DNA of 37,750 bases from CAZEIW01 sp964512305 (GTDB lineage Bacteria > Pseudomonadota > Gammaproteobacteria > Burkholderiales > Burkholderiaceae_F). Made by a program: the position numbers and the translations under genes. The notes under the pieces were generated by a model that had not been told where the DNA came from, searched no databases, and saw only the letters and a program-made list of their open reading frames with translations. Shown piece after piece: positions 7,388 to 18,377 of this stretch (positions are counted from its first letter, which is position 1; each line of letters starts with the position of its first letter). The DNA lies in assembly GCA_964512305.1 (NCBI GenBank), contig CAZEIW010000001.1:1-37750 (forward strand), read 5' to 3'.

Positions 7388-8545
7388 CTACAAGGCTTCC
7401 ACGATCGTCACATTGGAAAGCCCCCCGCCCTCGCACATGGACTGCAGCCCATAGCGCTTGCCGCGCGCGTGCAGCGCGTGGATCAGCGTCGTCATCAGCT
7501 TGGTGCCCGTCGCACCCAGCGGATGGCCGAGAGCGATCGCGCCGCCGTTCACGTTGAGCCGTTCCGGATCGGCCTCGAGCGCCGCCAGCCAGGCGAGCGG
7601 AACGGGCGCGAAGGCTTCGTTGACCTCGTAAAGGTCGATGTTCGACATCCTCATCCCCGAGCGCGCCAGGGCGCGCCGCGTGGCCGGGATCGGCTCCTCG
7701 AGCATGATGACCGGATCGCCTCCCGTGACGGTCATGTGGTGGATCCTCGCAATCGGTTTCATGCCGTGGGTCTTCAGCGCCCGCTCGTTCATCACGAGCA
7801 CGCCCGAGGCGCCATCGCAGAGCTGGCTCGCGGTGGCGGCCGTCAGGACGCCGCCTTCCTGCAGCAGCTTCACGGCGGCGATCGATTCCGCCGTTGCGTC
7901 GAAGCGGATTCCTTCGTCCACCGCGTGCAACCCGCCGTCGACGGCCAGCGGCACGATCTCCTTCGCGAATGCGCCGCGCCGCGTGGCTTCGGCGGCCCTG
8001 CGGTGGCTCTGAAGCGCAAAGGCGTCGAGCTTGTCCCGATCGAAGCCGTACTTCTCGGCCATCATCTGCGCGCCGGTGAACTGGCTGAATTCGGACACGC
8101 CGAAGCGGGCCCGGATCCGTTCGCTCCAGGGTCCGCCCAGGCCCGCCTGCAATGCGAGGCGGGTCGGCGAGCCGATGGGCACGCGGGTCATGCTTTCCAC
8201 CCCGGCGGCGATCACGACATCCTGCACGCGCGACATCACGGCCTGGGCGGCAAAATGCAGCGCCTGCTGGGAGGATCCGCACTGCCGGTCGACCGATACC
8301 GCCGGCACCGAGACGGGAAGCTTCGACGCCAGAACGGCATTGCGGGCGATATGAAACGACTGCTCTCCGACCTGGCTGACGCAACCCATGATCACGTCGT
8401 CGATCGCCGCCGGATCGATGCCGCTGCGCTCGACGAGCGAATTCAGGATCTCGCCCGCCATGTCGGCGGGATGCCAGCCGGCGAGCTTGCCGCCGCGGCG
8501 CCCGCCGGCGCTGCGCACCGCTTCCACGATGTAGGCTTCAGACAC
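7388..8545 (-). CDS. Thiolase family protein (acetyl-CoA C-acyltransferase)
   Basis: This is a 385-residue degradative or biosynthetic-type thiolase, which makes or cleaves a 3-ketoacyl-CoA with acetyl-CoA. The active-site residues are present: nucleophilic Cys89 in RQCGSSQQA, NEAFA at 309-313, His341 in GHPLGATG, and Cys371 in CEGGGLSN. Family length is about 390, so the protein is complete. It starts at a GTG with AAAGGGGG about 8 bases upstream; part of this forms a 12-bp palindrome CCTTTGCAAAGG (8556-8567). It is divergent from the HAD gene and has no fatty-acid oxidation partner beside it. Chain-length preference cannot be read. It resembles the acetyl-CoA acetyltransferase-like group often found with acyl-CoA dehydrogenases. 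Confidence 0.92.
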   Translation of the reverse strand: MSEAYIVEAVRSAGGRRGGKLAGWHPADMAGEILNSLVERSGIDPAAIDDVIMGCVSQVGEQSFHIARNAVLASKLPVSVPAVSVDRQCGSSQQALHFAAQAVMSRVQDVVIAAGVESMTRVPIGSPTRLALQAGLGGPWSERIRARFGVSEFSQFTGAQMMAEKYGFDRDKLDAFALQSHRRAAEATRRGAFAKEIVPLAVDGGLHAVDEGIRFDATAESIAAVKLLQEGGVLTAATASQLCDGASGVLVMNERALKTHGMKPIARIHHMTVTGGDPVIMLEEPIPATRRALARSGMRMSNIDLYEVNEAFAPVPLAWLAALEADPERLNVNGGAIALGHPLGATGTKLMTTLIHALHARGKRYGLQSMCEGGGLSNVTIVEAL

Positions 8546-8659
8546 GTTTTCGCCCCCTTTGCAAAGGCGGAAATCGTACCCCCATCGCGCGTAAGCTGTC
8601 CGCCGTCAAAGGGAACAGGCGACCGTTTCCGGTGAAGTTCCGACGAAGGAGGGCGAACG

Positions 8660-9349
8660 ATGACGCAACCGCAGCCCGCATTCATCTTCGACCTGGACGG
8701 CACTCTCGTCGACAGCGTCTACCAGCACGTGCTGGCGTGGCGGGAAGCGCTGGACGGCGAGGGCATCGAGCTGTCGGTCTGGCGAATACACCGCAAGATC
8801 GGCATGAGCGGCGGGCTGATGACCGACATGCTCTTGCGCGAGACGGGGTTGAAGATCGATCCGGCGCGCATCGAACGGCTTCGCGTGCTTCACGCGGCCG
8901 CTTACAAGCGCCACGTCGCGACGATTCGCCCGCTGCCGGGCGCTCGCGCGCTGCTCGCCGAGCTCACGCGAGCCGGCATCCCGTGGGCCATCGCCACCAG
9001 CGGGCGCATGGAGACCGCGGGCCCCATGTTGACGGCGCTGGGACTGGACCTGCAGCGCACGGTCGTCATCACGCGCGACCAGGTCAGGTACGCGAAGCCC
9101 GACCCCGACCTGTTTCTGGCCGCAGCCGCGCGTCTGGGGGCGAACATCGAAAACTCGTACGTCGTGGGCGACAGCGTTTGGGACATGCTCGGCGCGCGAC
9201 GCGCGCGAGCGCTCGGGATCGGCGTGCTGTCCGGCGGCTACGGCTCGGAAGAGCTCGAGCGTGCCGGCGCCTACCGGGTGTACGAAGACCCGGCGGACCT
9301 GCTCGAGCACCTCGATGAAGTGAGCAGACGGCCGACCGCGATTGGCTAG
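8660..9349 (+). CDS. HAD family hydrolase (phosphatase)
   Basis: This is a 229-residue haloacid-dehalogenase-type phosphatase. Motif I is DLDGT (11-15, nucleophile Asp11 and acid/base Asp13). Motif II is ATSGR (112-116), motif III is Lys146 in KPDPDLF, and motif IV is Asp171/Asp175 in VVGDSVWDM. The helical cap lies between motifs I and II (subclass I, like phosphoglycolate phosphatase or beta-phosphoglucomutase). The physiological substrate is not evident. The start is fixed by AGGAGGG 6-7 bases before the ATG. It is first in a co-directional run with the thioredoxin-like and alcohol dehydrogenase genes, and its promoter must lie in the 114-bp divergent gap shared with the thiolase. Confidence 0.9.
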   Translation: MTQPQPAFIFDLDGTLVDSVYQHVLAWREALDGEGIELSVWRIHRKIGMSGGLMTDMLLRETGLKIDPARIERLRVLHAAAYKRHVATIRPLPGARALLAELTRAGIPWAIATSGRMETAGPMLTALGLDLQRTVVITRDQVRYAKPDPDLFLAAAARLGANIENSYVVGDSVWDMLGARRARALGIGVLSGGYGSEELERAGAYRVYEDPADLLEHLDEVSRRPTAIG

Positions 9350-9436
9350 GCGATGAAGCCTCGTGAGGATCCACTCTTGCGCAACGACGGTCCAATGGCT
9401 CCGTCGCGATTTCATACCGAAGAAAGGAGATCGGAG

Positions 9437-9838
9437 ATGAACCATTCGTCCCGTCGGCGCGCATTGCGCCTTGTCGCCGGCCTGGTGATGCTCGCTTCGA
9501 TTGCGGCCGCCTGGGCGGCGATCGGTACGCCATTCGATGCGGCGGCCTTCGATTCGGCCCGGCGCTCCGGTACGCCGCTGCTGGTGGCAATTCACGCAGA
9601 CTGGTGCACGACCTGCCGCCTGCAGGAACGGGTCATTGCCGAGCTGCTGCAAGAAAAGCGCTTCGCGGCCTTGAAAGTGTTTCGGGTCGATTTCGATGCG
9701 CAGACGGACGCCGTCAAGCGCTTCGGCGCCAGGGACCGCAGCACGCTGATCGTCTTCAAGAACGGCAAGGAAGTCGGGCGCACCCTGGCCGAGACGCGCC
9801 GCGAGGCGATCGCCGATCTTCTGTCGAAAGCCCTCTGA
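9437..9838 (+). CDS. Exported thioredoxin-like protein
   Basis: This is a 133-residue thioredoxin-fold protein with an N-terminal signal or anchor segment: SRRRALRL followed by a hydrophobic stretch to about residue 28. The active site is WCTTC (Cys57, Cys60). It probably acts in periplasmic thiol redox. The residue before Thr103, where almost all thioredoxins have a cis-proline (IPT), is Ser102 (RST), which is unusual for the fold. The frame is open further upstream to 9353, but AAGGAG at 9424-9429 with 7-base spacing picks the ATG at 9437, and the upstream extension would hide the signal peptide. The alcohol dehydrogenase starts 20 bp downstream. Confidence 0.85.
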   Translation: MNHSSRRRALRLVAGLVMLASIAAAWAAIGTPFDAAAFDSARRSGTPLLVAIHADWCTTCRLQERVIAELLQEKRFAALKVFRVDFDAQTDAVKRFGARDRSTLIVFKNGKEVGRTLAETRREAIADLLSKAL

Positions 9839-9858
9839 CTCGGCCTCGGGAGACGATC

Positions 9859-10875
9859 ATGGCAAAGATGCAGGCCGCGCAAGTCCGCAAGCCGGGTGTC
9901 CTCGAACTGGTGGAAGTGGACGTACCCGAGGCGCGCGTCGGGGAAGTCCGCATTCGGGTCGAAGCCTGCGGCGTATGTCACAGCGATTCGCTGACCGTCA
10001 ACCGCGGGTTTCCCTGGATCCAGCTGCCGCGCACCCCGGGTCACGAGGTCGCGGGCGTGATCGACGCGGTCGGCGGCGACGCGGATCCGTGGAAGATCGG
10101 GCAGCGGGTCGGGGTCGGGTGGCACGGCGGACATTGCGGCCACTGCGAGTCATGCCGGCGAGGCGACTTCGTCACCTGCCGCAACCAGCGGATCTGCGGA
10201 GTGTCCTACGATGGTGGCTACGCCGAGTGCATGGTTGCTCCGGTCGAAGCGTTGGTGTCGATTCCCGACGAGCTGACGGCTGCCGAGGCGGGGCCGCTGT
10301 TGTGCGCGGGAATTACGGTCTTCAATTCGCTTCGGAATGCGGGGGCGCGCCCGGGCGACCTCGTGGCCATTCTCGGGATCGGCGGGCTCGGGCATCTGGG
10401 CGTGCAGTTCTCCGTCAAGATGGGCTACCGGACGGTTGCGCTGGCGCGCGGCCGCGACAAGGAAGCGCTCGCAAAGCGCCTCGGTGCGCACCAGTACATC
10501 GATACGACGGACCAGGATCCGGCCGCCGCGCTCGCCCGACTCGGCGGGGCGCGGGTGATCCTCGCCACCGTCACCAGTTCGAAGGCGATGAGTGCCGTCA
10601 TGGGTGGCCTCGGCGTGAACGGCAAGCTCGTCATCCTAGGGGCCGACGTCGAGCCGCTCTCCTTGAACGCGGTCGCGATGATCAGGACGCGGCAATCCGT
10701 GCAAGGATGGCCTTCCGGCGCCCCGCGCGATTCGGAAGACGCGCTGGCATTCAGCGTGCTCACCGGGGTTCGCGCGATGATCGAGACGGTTCCACTGGCA
10801 CAGGCGCCGCAGGCTTACGAGCGCATGATGAGCGGCAAGGCTCGATTTCGGATGGTCGTCCTGCCGCGCGCTTGA
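9859..10875 (+). CDS. Zinc-dependent alcohol dehydrogenase
   Basis: This is a 338-residue medium-chain dehydrogenase, which oxidises an alcohol or reduces an aldehyde with a nicotinamide cofactor. The GroES-like catalytic domain has zinc ligands Cys40 (GVCHSD), His61 (GHE) and Cys149. The structural zinc site is Cys93/96/99/107. The Rossmann motif is GIGGLG (173-178). The loop after beta-2 reads ARGRDK and lacks the usual acidic residue, which may favour NADP(H); this is inference. The start at 9859 follows GGGAGA by about 6 bases. A longer frame from 9604 runs through the thioredoxin gene and is rejected. It is likely cotranscribed with the thioredoxin-like gene. Confidence 0.93.
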   Translation: MAKMQAAQVRKPGVLELVEVDVPEARVGEVRIRVEACGVCHSDSLTVNRGFPWIQLPRTPGHEVAGVIDAVGGDADPWKIGQRVGVGWHGGHCGHCESCRRGDFVTCRNQRICGVSYDGGYAECMVAPVEALVSIPDELTAAEAGPLLCAGITVFNSLRNAGARPGDLVAILGIGGLGHLGVQFSVKMGYRTVALARGRDKEALAKRLGAHQYIDTTDQDPAAALARLGGARVILATVTSSKAMSAVMGGLGVNGKLVILGADVEPLSLNAVAMIRTRQSVQGWPSGAPRDSEDALAFSVLTGVRAMIETVPLAQAPQAYERMMSGKARFRMVVLPRA

Positions 10876-10938
10876 ACTTTCCCGGCTTGCGATGATCGGG
10901 CCGCCTTCAATCCGTCGCAGAAGGCGAGGGGTCGAGAT

Positions 10939-11559
10939 ATGCCGGCCGTGCCTCAAACCTACCTCGAGCGCGTCGTCAGGCTCCTGAACGAGCGGCAGCG
11001 GGTCCTGCTCGGATTGACGGGGCCGCCGGGCGCGGGGAAATCGACGCTCGCAACGGCGCTTCGCGAGGCCTTTGCCGATGTCTGCACTGTCGTGCCGATG
11101 GATGGATTTCATCTCGCCGGCGCCGAATTGCGGCGGCTCGGCCGCGAGCGACGAAAGGGCGCGCCCGACACTTTCGATGCCGCCGGCTATGTGGCGCTGC
11201 TGCGGCGAATTCGCCACCCGCATCCCGGAGAGACGGTCTACGCTCCCGAATTCCGCCGGGAAATCGAGGAACCCGTTGCCGGCGCGATCGCGGTGCTGCC
11301 GGACACGCCGTTGATCGTCACCGAAGGCAACTATCTGCTGCTGGACAGCGGATCCTGGGCGGACATCGCCGGTTTGCTCGATGAAACCTGGTACGTCGAT
11401 CTCGATGCGCCGCTCAGACTTGGGCGTCTTATCGAGCGTCATGTGCAATTCGGCCGCACGGCGGCGGCGGCTGAAGAATGGGTTCGTTCGAGCGACGAAG
11501 CGAACGCGCGCCTCATCGAAACGACCCGGGCGAGAGCCGATGTCGTGTTTCGATGGTGA
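10939..11559 (+). CDS. Nucleoside/nucleotide kinase family protein
   Basis: This is a 206-residue P-loop kinase of the phosphoribulokinase/uridine kinase superfamily, close to the FrcK-type putative sugar-transport kinases. It has Walker A GPPGAGKS (28-35), MDGFHL (54-59), a KGAPDTFD segment (73-80) and EGNYLLL (129-135), all typical of that subgroup. The substrate is unknown, with a sugar, nucleoside or pantothenate-like compound possible. It has its own short leader (63 bp after the alcohol dehydrogenase), with a GAGGGGTCGAG stretch before the ATG. The protein ends shortly after the family's last helix, so it looks complete. Confidence 0.85.
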   Translation: MPAVPQTYLERVVRLLNERQRVLLGLTGPPGAGKSTLATALREAFADVCTVVPMDGFHLAGAELRRLGRERRKGAPDTFDAAGYVALLRRIRHPHPGETVYAPEFRREIEEPVAGAIAVLPDTPLIVTEGNYLLLDSGSWADIAGLLDETWYVDLDAPLRLGRLIERHVQFGRTAAAAEEWVRSSDEANARLIETTRARADVVFRW

Positions 11560-11752
11560 TACGGTGATCTCACGGCGAGAAGCTCTGCGATTGCGCATGA
11601 CGGACTCGAGCCGTTGGTCATGCCGCGTACCGCCTATCGAGTGTTGTATCGCTTGAACGGGCGGGGCACGCTCCGGCTTGTCGGATCGCTGCTCGGAGCA
11701 GGTCAACCAGCCGCAGTCTTGCAGCGAAGCGCCGCAGACAAGGGGGTATCGA

Positions 11753-12133
11753 ATGAAAGGAGCAATCGGACTCGTGATCGGGCTTTTGGTCCCGGCGCTG
11801 CTCGCGATGTCGGGCAGCGTCGCGGCGCAGGAGAAGGGTGTTGCCGCGAAGGTGATGACGACGAAAGTGCTCGAGAACGACCGAGTGCTGGTGATCGAGA
11901 ACCGCTTTGCTCCCGGGGCCGAGAATGCGAACGTTCCCCGCAACGCACGGGTCGTCAGGGCACTGACCAGCGGCACCCTTCAGCGAACCTACCCGGACGG
12001 CAAGGTCGAAAAGGTCGAGTGGAAGGCCGGGGATACCCAGTTCCTTCCCGCCGCGGGGAAGGACGCGCCGCAATACGTGACCAAGAACATCGGCAACACG
12101 GAGCTCGTGCTCTATCTCGTCGTGCTGAAGTAG
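11753..12133 (+). CDS. Exported cupin-like protein
   Basis: This is a 126-residue small protein with a Sec signal peptide (MKGAIGLVIGLLVPALLAMSG..., cleavage probably after AAQ near residue 26). The mature part has a cupin-type beta-barrel pattern: ENRFAPGAEN, then SGTLQRTYPDGK, then WKAGDTQFLP and a final hydrophobic strand. The classic metal-binding His residues of cupins are not evident, so enzyme activity is doubtful. The upstream in-frame ATG at 11678 is rejected, because AGGGGG (11741-11746) with 6-base spacing precedes the ATG at 11753 and the signal peptide begins there. The 193 bp between it and the kinase gene hold no gene that I can support. Confidence 0.72.
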   Translation: MKGAIGLVIGLLVPALLAMSGSVAAQEKGVAAKVMTTKVLENDRVLVIENRFAPGAENANVPRNARVVRALTSGTLQRTYPDGKVEKVEWKAGDTQFLPAAGKDAPQYVTKNIGNTELVLYLVVLK

Positions 12134-12267
12134 CGGCGAGACGGCCTCCGCTGGGGCGAGGCTTCGTTTGTCCTCTCAGTCATGGTGATCGGAGTCGCCG
12201 AAGCCGTGGCGGGGCCGCCCGCGCCCGCTCGCGTCCGAGGCGTCCGGCAATGGCCTACTATTGATCG

Positions 12268-15071
<2,804 letters not shown>

Positions 15072-15075
<4 letters not shown>

Positions 15076-15719
15076 GTTCCTCCACAGACCGCGGAGCCCC
15101 GGCCTCGTATTCGACCGCCGAGCTGGCGCGCCGTCTCGGCGTGTCTACGCCGACCGTGCAGCGGTGGGTCGATCTCGGTTACATCAAGGCCTGGAAGACC
15201 GCAGGTGGTCACCGCCGGATCGATGCCGACAGCGCGGAGCGATTCCTCGTCGAGCAGCGGCTGTCGGCTGTCGACGAAACGCCCGCGGCGGCCGCGCGCG
15301 CCGCGGGCGGGCCCGTGGTCCTGATCGTCGACGACAACCCCGATGATCGCGATCTGCTGAGCGCGCTGGTCGAGTCGACGCTGCCGGCGGCGACGGTAAG
15401 CGCGGTCGAGAACGGGTTCCAAGCTTTGGTCGCGATCGGGCGATCACCACCCGATGTGCTGGTGACCGACATCGTGATGCCGCACATGAACGGCCTGGAG
15501 ATGATCAAGCACCTTTGCGGCGGGAGCGCGCAGCGGCCGGGAAGGGTCCTGGCCGTGACGAGCCACTCGCCCGAACAGATCGCCAAGCTTGGCGGACTGC
15601 CAGACGGCGTGAGGCTGGTCCGCAAACCGATCGACCCGGACACGTTCGCGGATGCGCTGCGGGCGGCTGTTGACGCCGGCTCGCTGCCGGCGCGCCCTTC
15701 GCGTCCCGCCGAGACCTAG
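15072..15719 (+). CDS. HTH (MerR/excisionase-type) - receiver response regulator
   Basis: This is a 215-residue regulator with reversed domain order. The N-terminal helix-turn-helix is of the MerR/excisionase/BldC kind: YSTAELARRLGVSTPTVQRW (13-32), then GYIKAWKTAGGHRRI (36-50). An Ala-rich linker follows, then a receiver domain (82-200) with acidic Asp87/Asp88, phospho-acceptor Asp133 in VTDIVMP, and Lys185. Most response regulators have the receiver first. The ATG lies inside the stop of the kinase gene (ATGA), which suggests translational coupling and a kinase-regulator pair. DNA targets are unknown; the MCP promoter region just downstream, with its inverted repeat at 15878-15913, is a natural candidate. 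Confidence 0.9.
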
Positions 15720-16044
15720 AAGCCCCGCTCCGCCCGCGGCACGCCCGGGATTCCCCGAAACTGATCAACGGCCTGCGCCCTGGGGCCGGCGTCATGACAG
15801 CGCAAAGGACCGGCGCGGCGGCCTCATGTCGCTCACGCGTCTCGATTTGCGCTGATCTCGTCGAAAAAGTAGAAAAATCAAACGATTACGACTCTCGTGG
15901 TTGCATCGTTTGAAGTGTTCGTTTTATTCATTTCTTTTCTTTTGTTCATATCAGGCCCCTACCGATCGATACTGGCAGCTGTTTGTTTTCCCGCGGCGTC
16001 ACCTCGTCGCCGCGAGGAATTCGCCAGCCTCGGAGAGGAGCCTC
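15720..16044 (+). promoter_or_regulatory. AT-rich leader of the chemoreceptor gene with inverted repeat
   Basis: 325 bp without a gene. The segment at about 15860-15960 is clearly AT-rich against its surroundings. It holds a 9-bp perfect inverted repeat TCAAACGAT (15878-15886) / ATCGTTTGA (15905-15913), whose centres are 27 bp apart. A weak promoter candidate is TTGCAT (15901-15906) with TATTCA (15925-15930), so the right arm would overlap the -35 element. This layout suits an operator for a dimeric regulator. A sigma-28 site is not seen. Confidence 0.45.
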
Positions 16045-17781
16045 ATGAACAACCTCAAGATATCGACCCGCCTCGCGCTTCTGATCGGCCTCGCCTCTCT
16101 TCTGCTTGCCGGCGTCGGCACCATCGGCCTCGTCGGCATTTCGAGATCCAACGAAGCCCTGCGTACGGTCTACGAGGACCGCACCGTCTGCATCGGCCAG
16201 CTTGACGCGGTCATGCGTGCGCTGATGCACACGCGACTGGCCATCAGCCGCGCGCTGATCACACCGACCGGGGAAGAAGCGGTCATCGCCGGGAACGAAA
16301 TCAATGCCGATCAGAAGGTGGTGACCGAGAACTGGCAGGCTTACACCGCCACATTCCTGACCCCGGAGGAAAAGAAGCTTGCAGATGCTTTCGACGACGC
16401 GCGAAAGGCGTTCATCGGAGACGGGCTGATGCCGGCGCTTCGAGCGCTGCAGGGCAACGACGCGGCGGGCGCGCTGCGGCTCAACAACGAAAAGGTTCGT
16501 CCCCTCTTCGCGCCGGCGCAGCGTGGCATCGACGCCCTGATCAAGCTGCAGCTGGACGAAGCGAAGAAGGAATACCAGGAAGCGACGGCGCGCTACGAGA
16601 CCATCCGGATCGTCGCCGTGACATCGATCCTGCTCGGTGCGGGTCTCGCGGTCGCCTTCGGAATCCTGCTGGCGCGCAGCCTCAACCGCTCGCTCGGGCA
16701 CGCTGTGGAGGTCGCCGACGCGGTGGCGGCGGGCGACCTGACGCGCACCATCCACGTCCACGGCAAGGACGAGGTCGCGCGGCTGCTGAGCGCCATGAAG
16801 CAGATGAACGCGAGCCTGTCGAAGATCGTAGCGTCGGTCCGACAGGGCAGCGACAACATCGCCACCGGCTCGACGCAGATCGCCGCCGGCAACCAGGATC
16901 TGAGCTCGCGCACCGAGGAGCAGGCGAGCAACCTGCAGGAGACCGCCGCTTCGATGGAGCAGCTGACCGCCACCGTGAAGCAGAGCGCCGACAACGCGCG
17001 GCAGGCCAACCAGTTGGCCAATGCCGCCAGCACCGCGGCGGCCAAGGGCGGCGAGGTGGTCAGCCAGGTCGTGACGACGATGAAGGAGATCGCCGCGTCG
17101 AGCCAGCGGATGACCGAGATCATCAACGTCATCGACGGGATCGCGTTCCAGACCAACATCCTGGCGCTGAATGCGGCGGTCGAGGCCGCCCGCGCCGGCG
17201 AGCAGGGACGGGGCTTCGCCGTTGTGGCAGGGGAAGTGCGCAATCTGGCGCAGCGCAGCGCGCAGGCGGCGCGCGAGATCAAGGGAATGATCGGCGACAG
17301 CTCGGTCAAGGTGGAATCCGGCAGCAAGCTCGTCGCCGATGCAGGCTCCTCGATGGCGGAGATCGTCGAGCAGGTGAAGCGCGTCAACGATCTGATCGCC
17401 GAGATCACGAGCGCTTCGCTCGAGCAGAGCTCGGGCATCAGCCAGATCAACGAAGCGGTGATGCAGATGGACCAGGTGACGCAGCAGAATGCCGCGCTGG
17501 TCGAGGAGAGCGCCGCGGCTGCCGACAGCCTCCGGGCTCAGGCCGGCACGCTGGCCGAGATGGTCAGCGCGTTCCGCATCGACGCGACCCGGATCGAGGC
17601 GCCCGCCGCCGCTGACGCCCGGCCGGGCGCCGGCGCTGCGGCGCCGGCAAAGCGCCCCGTGCCGCGCAAGCCCGAGGCACGGCGCGCCGCCATGCGGCAC
17701 GCCACCGGGGTGGCCGCTGCAAATGGCGGGCCCGCCCATCCTGCCGAGAAGGCCGACAAGGCCGAGTGGCAGTCGTTCTGA
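16045..17781 (+). CDS. Methyl-accepting chemotaxis protein
   Basis: This is a 578-residue chemoreceptor. TM1 is about 8-30. A four-helix-bundle ligand domain lies at 31-188 (signature TVYEDRTVC at 41-49), and TM2 is about 189-210. A HAMP domain (210-262) precedes the signalling coiled coil, whose hairpin tip is NVIDGIAFQTNILALNAAVEAARAGEQGRGFAVVAGEVR-like (361-399), the conserved CheA/CheW contact. An Ala/Pro linker ends in the C-terminal pentapeptide EWQSF, which fits the aromatic-xx-aromatic tether for CheR/CheB. The start at 16045 is chosen by GAGGAG 5 bases upstream; the open frame back to 15901 crosses the AT-rich leader. cheW follows after 36 bp. Its sensor is related to that of the kinase at 12268. 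Confidence 0.95.
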   Translation: MNNLKISTRLALLIGLASLLLAGVGTIGLVGISRSNEALRTVYEDRTVCIGQLDAVMRALMHTRLAISRALITPTGEEAVIAGNEINADQKVVTENWQAYTATFLTPEEKKLADAFDDARKAFIGDGLMPALRALQGNDAAGALRLNNEKVRPLFAPAQRGIDALIKLQLDEAKKEYQEATARYETIRIVAVTSILLGAGLAVAFGILLARSLNRSLGHAVEVADAVAAGDLTRTIHVHGKDEVARLLSAMKQMNASLSKIVASVRQGSDNIATGSTQIAAGNQDLSSRTEEQASNLQETAASMEQLTATVKQSADNARQANQLANAASTAAAKGGEVVSQVVTTMKEIAASSQRMTEIINVIDGIAFQTNILALNAAVEAARAGEQGRGFAVVAGEVRNLAQRSAQAAREIKGMIGDSSVKVESGSKLVADAGSSMAEIVEQVKRVNDLIAEITSASLEQSSGISQINEAVMQMDQVTQQNAALVEESAAAADSLRAQAGTLAEMVSAFRIDATRIEAPAAADARPGAGAAAPAKRPVPRKPEARRAAMRHATGVAAANGGPAHPAEKADKAEWQSF

Positions 17782-17817
17782 ACCCGGTCGAACAACCCAC
17801 GACCCGAGGCACCGATC

Positions 17818-18369
17818 ATGGAGATGACCCAGGAAGCAACCCGCATCGCGTCGCAGCAGGCCGCGGTTCGCGCCGCCGCCGATCCGGCCGGTGCGCGCGC
17901 CCCGGTGTGCGAGCTCTTGAGCTTTCATCTCGGCGCCGAAGAGTACGGCATCGACATCCTCAAAGTGCAGGAGATCCGGTCCTACGAGCCGCCGACCCGG
18001 ATCGCCAGCTCGCCGCGCTTCGTCAAGGGGGTCGTCAACCTGCGCGGCGTGATCGTCCCGATCGTCGATCTGCGCCTGAAATTCGCGCTCGAAGCCGCGG
18101 AGTACGGCGACCTCACGGTGGTGATCGTTCTGAACCTCATGGGCCGGATCATCGGCGTGGTGGTCGACTCGGTCAGCGATGTGGTGCAGCTTGGCGCCGA
18201 GCAGATAAAGGCCGCGCCCGCCATCGGCGGCAGCGTCGACGCAGAATGCATCACCGGCATCGCCTCGATTCATGGCGACGACCGTGAGCGGCTCCTGATC
18301 CTGCTCGACATCGAACGCCTGATGTCCTCCGCGGACATGGGCCTGGCCGACACGCCCTCGGGCTACTGA
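17818..18369 (+). CDS. cheW: Chemotaxis coupling protein CheW
   Basis: This is a 183-residue CheW, the scaffold that couples chemoreceptors to the kinase CheA. The CheW fold runs from about residue 31 (CELLSFHLGAEEYGIDILKVQEI) through the typical VNLRGVIVPIVDLR segment (73-86) and DSVSDV (117-122) to the C-terminal LLILLDIERL. The first 30 residues are a poorly ordered Ala-rich tail. GAGG lies about 8 bases before the ATG; a second ATG two codons later is also possible. It forms a tight group with the chemoreceptor upstream and the GGDEF-EAL gene 8 bp downstream. No cheA, cheR, cheB or cheY lies in the window, so CheW must serve an array encoded elsewhere. Confidence 0.94.
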   Translation: MEMTQEATRIASQQAAVRAAADPAGARAPVCELLSFHLGAEEYGIDILKVQEIRSYEPPTRIASSPRFVKGVVNLRGVIVPIVDLRLKFALEAAEYGDLTVVIVLNLMGRIIGVVVDSVSDVVQLGAEQIKAAPAIGGSVDAECITGIASIHGDDRERLLILLDIERLMSSADMGLADTPSGY

Positions 18370-18377
18370 GGCTCGGC

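Noticed and set aside
8556..8567. Palindrome CCTTTGCAAAGG as an operator in the thiolase-HAD gap
   Set aside because: Half of it is the ribosome-binding site of the thiolase gene and no second copy is seen, so an operator role is not supported.
7244..8635. Plus-strand open frame of about 463 codons opposite the thiolase gene
   Set aside because: The minus strand has all thiolase catalytic residues; the plus-strand product is Arg/His-rich low-information sequence.
12134..12267. Small gene between the cupin-like protein and the hybrid kinase
   Set aside because: Only short frames without a ribosome-binding site or recognisable product.
15970..15990. Sigma-54-like TGGCAG ... TTG before the chemoreceptor gene
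   Set aside because: Spacing and the -12 GC element do not match the sigma-54 consensus.
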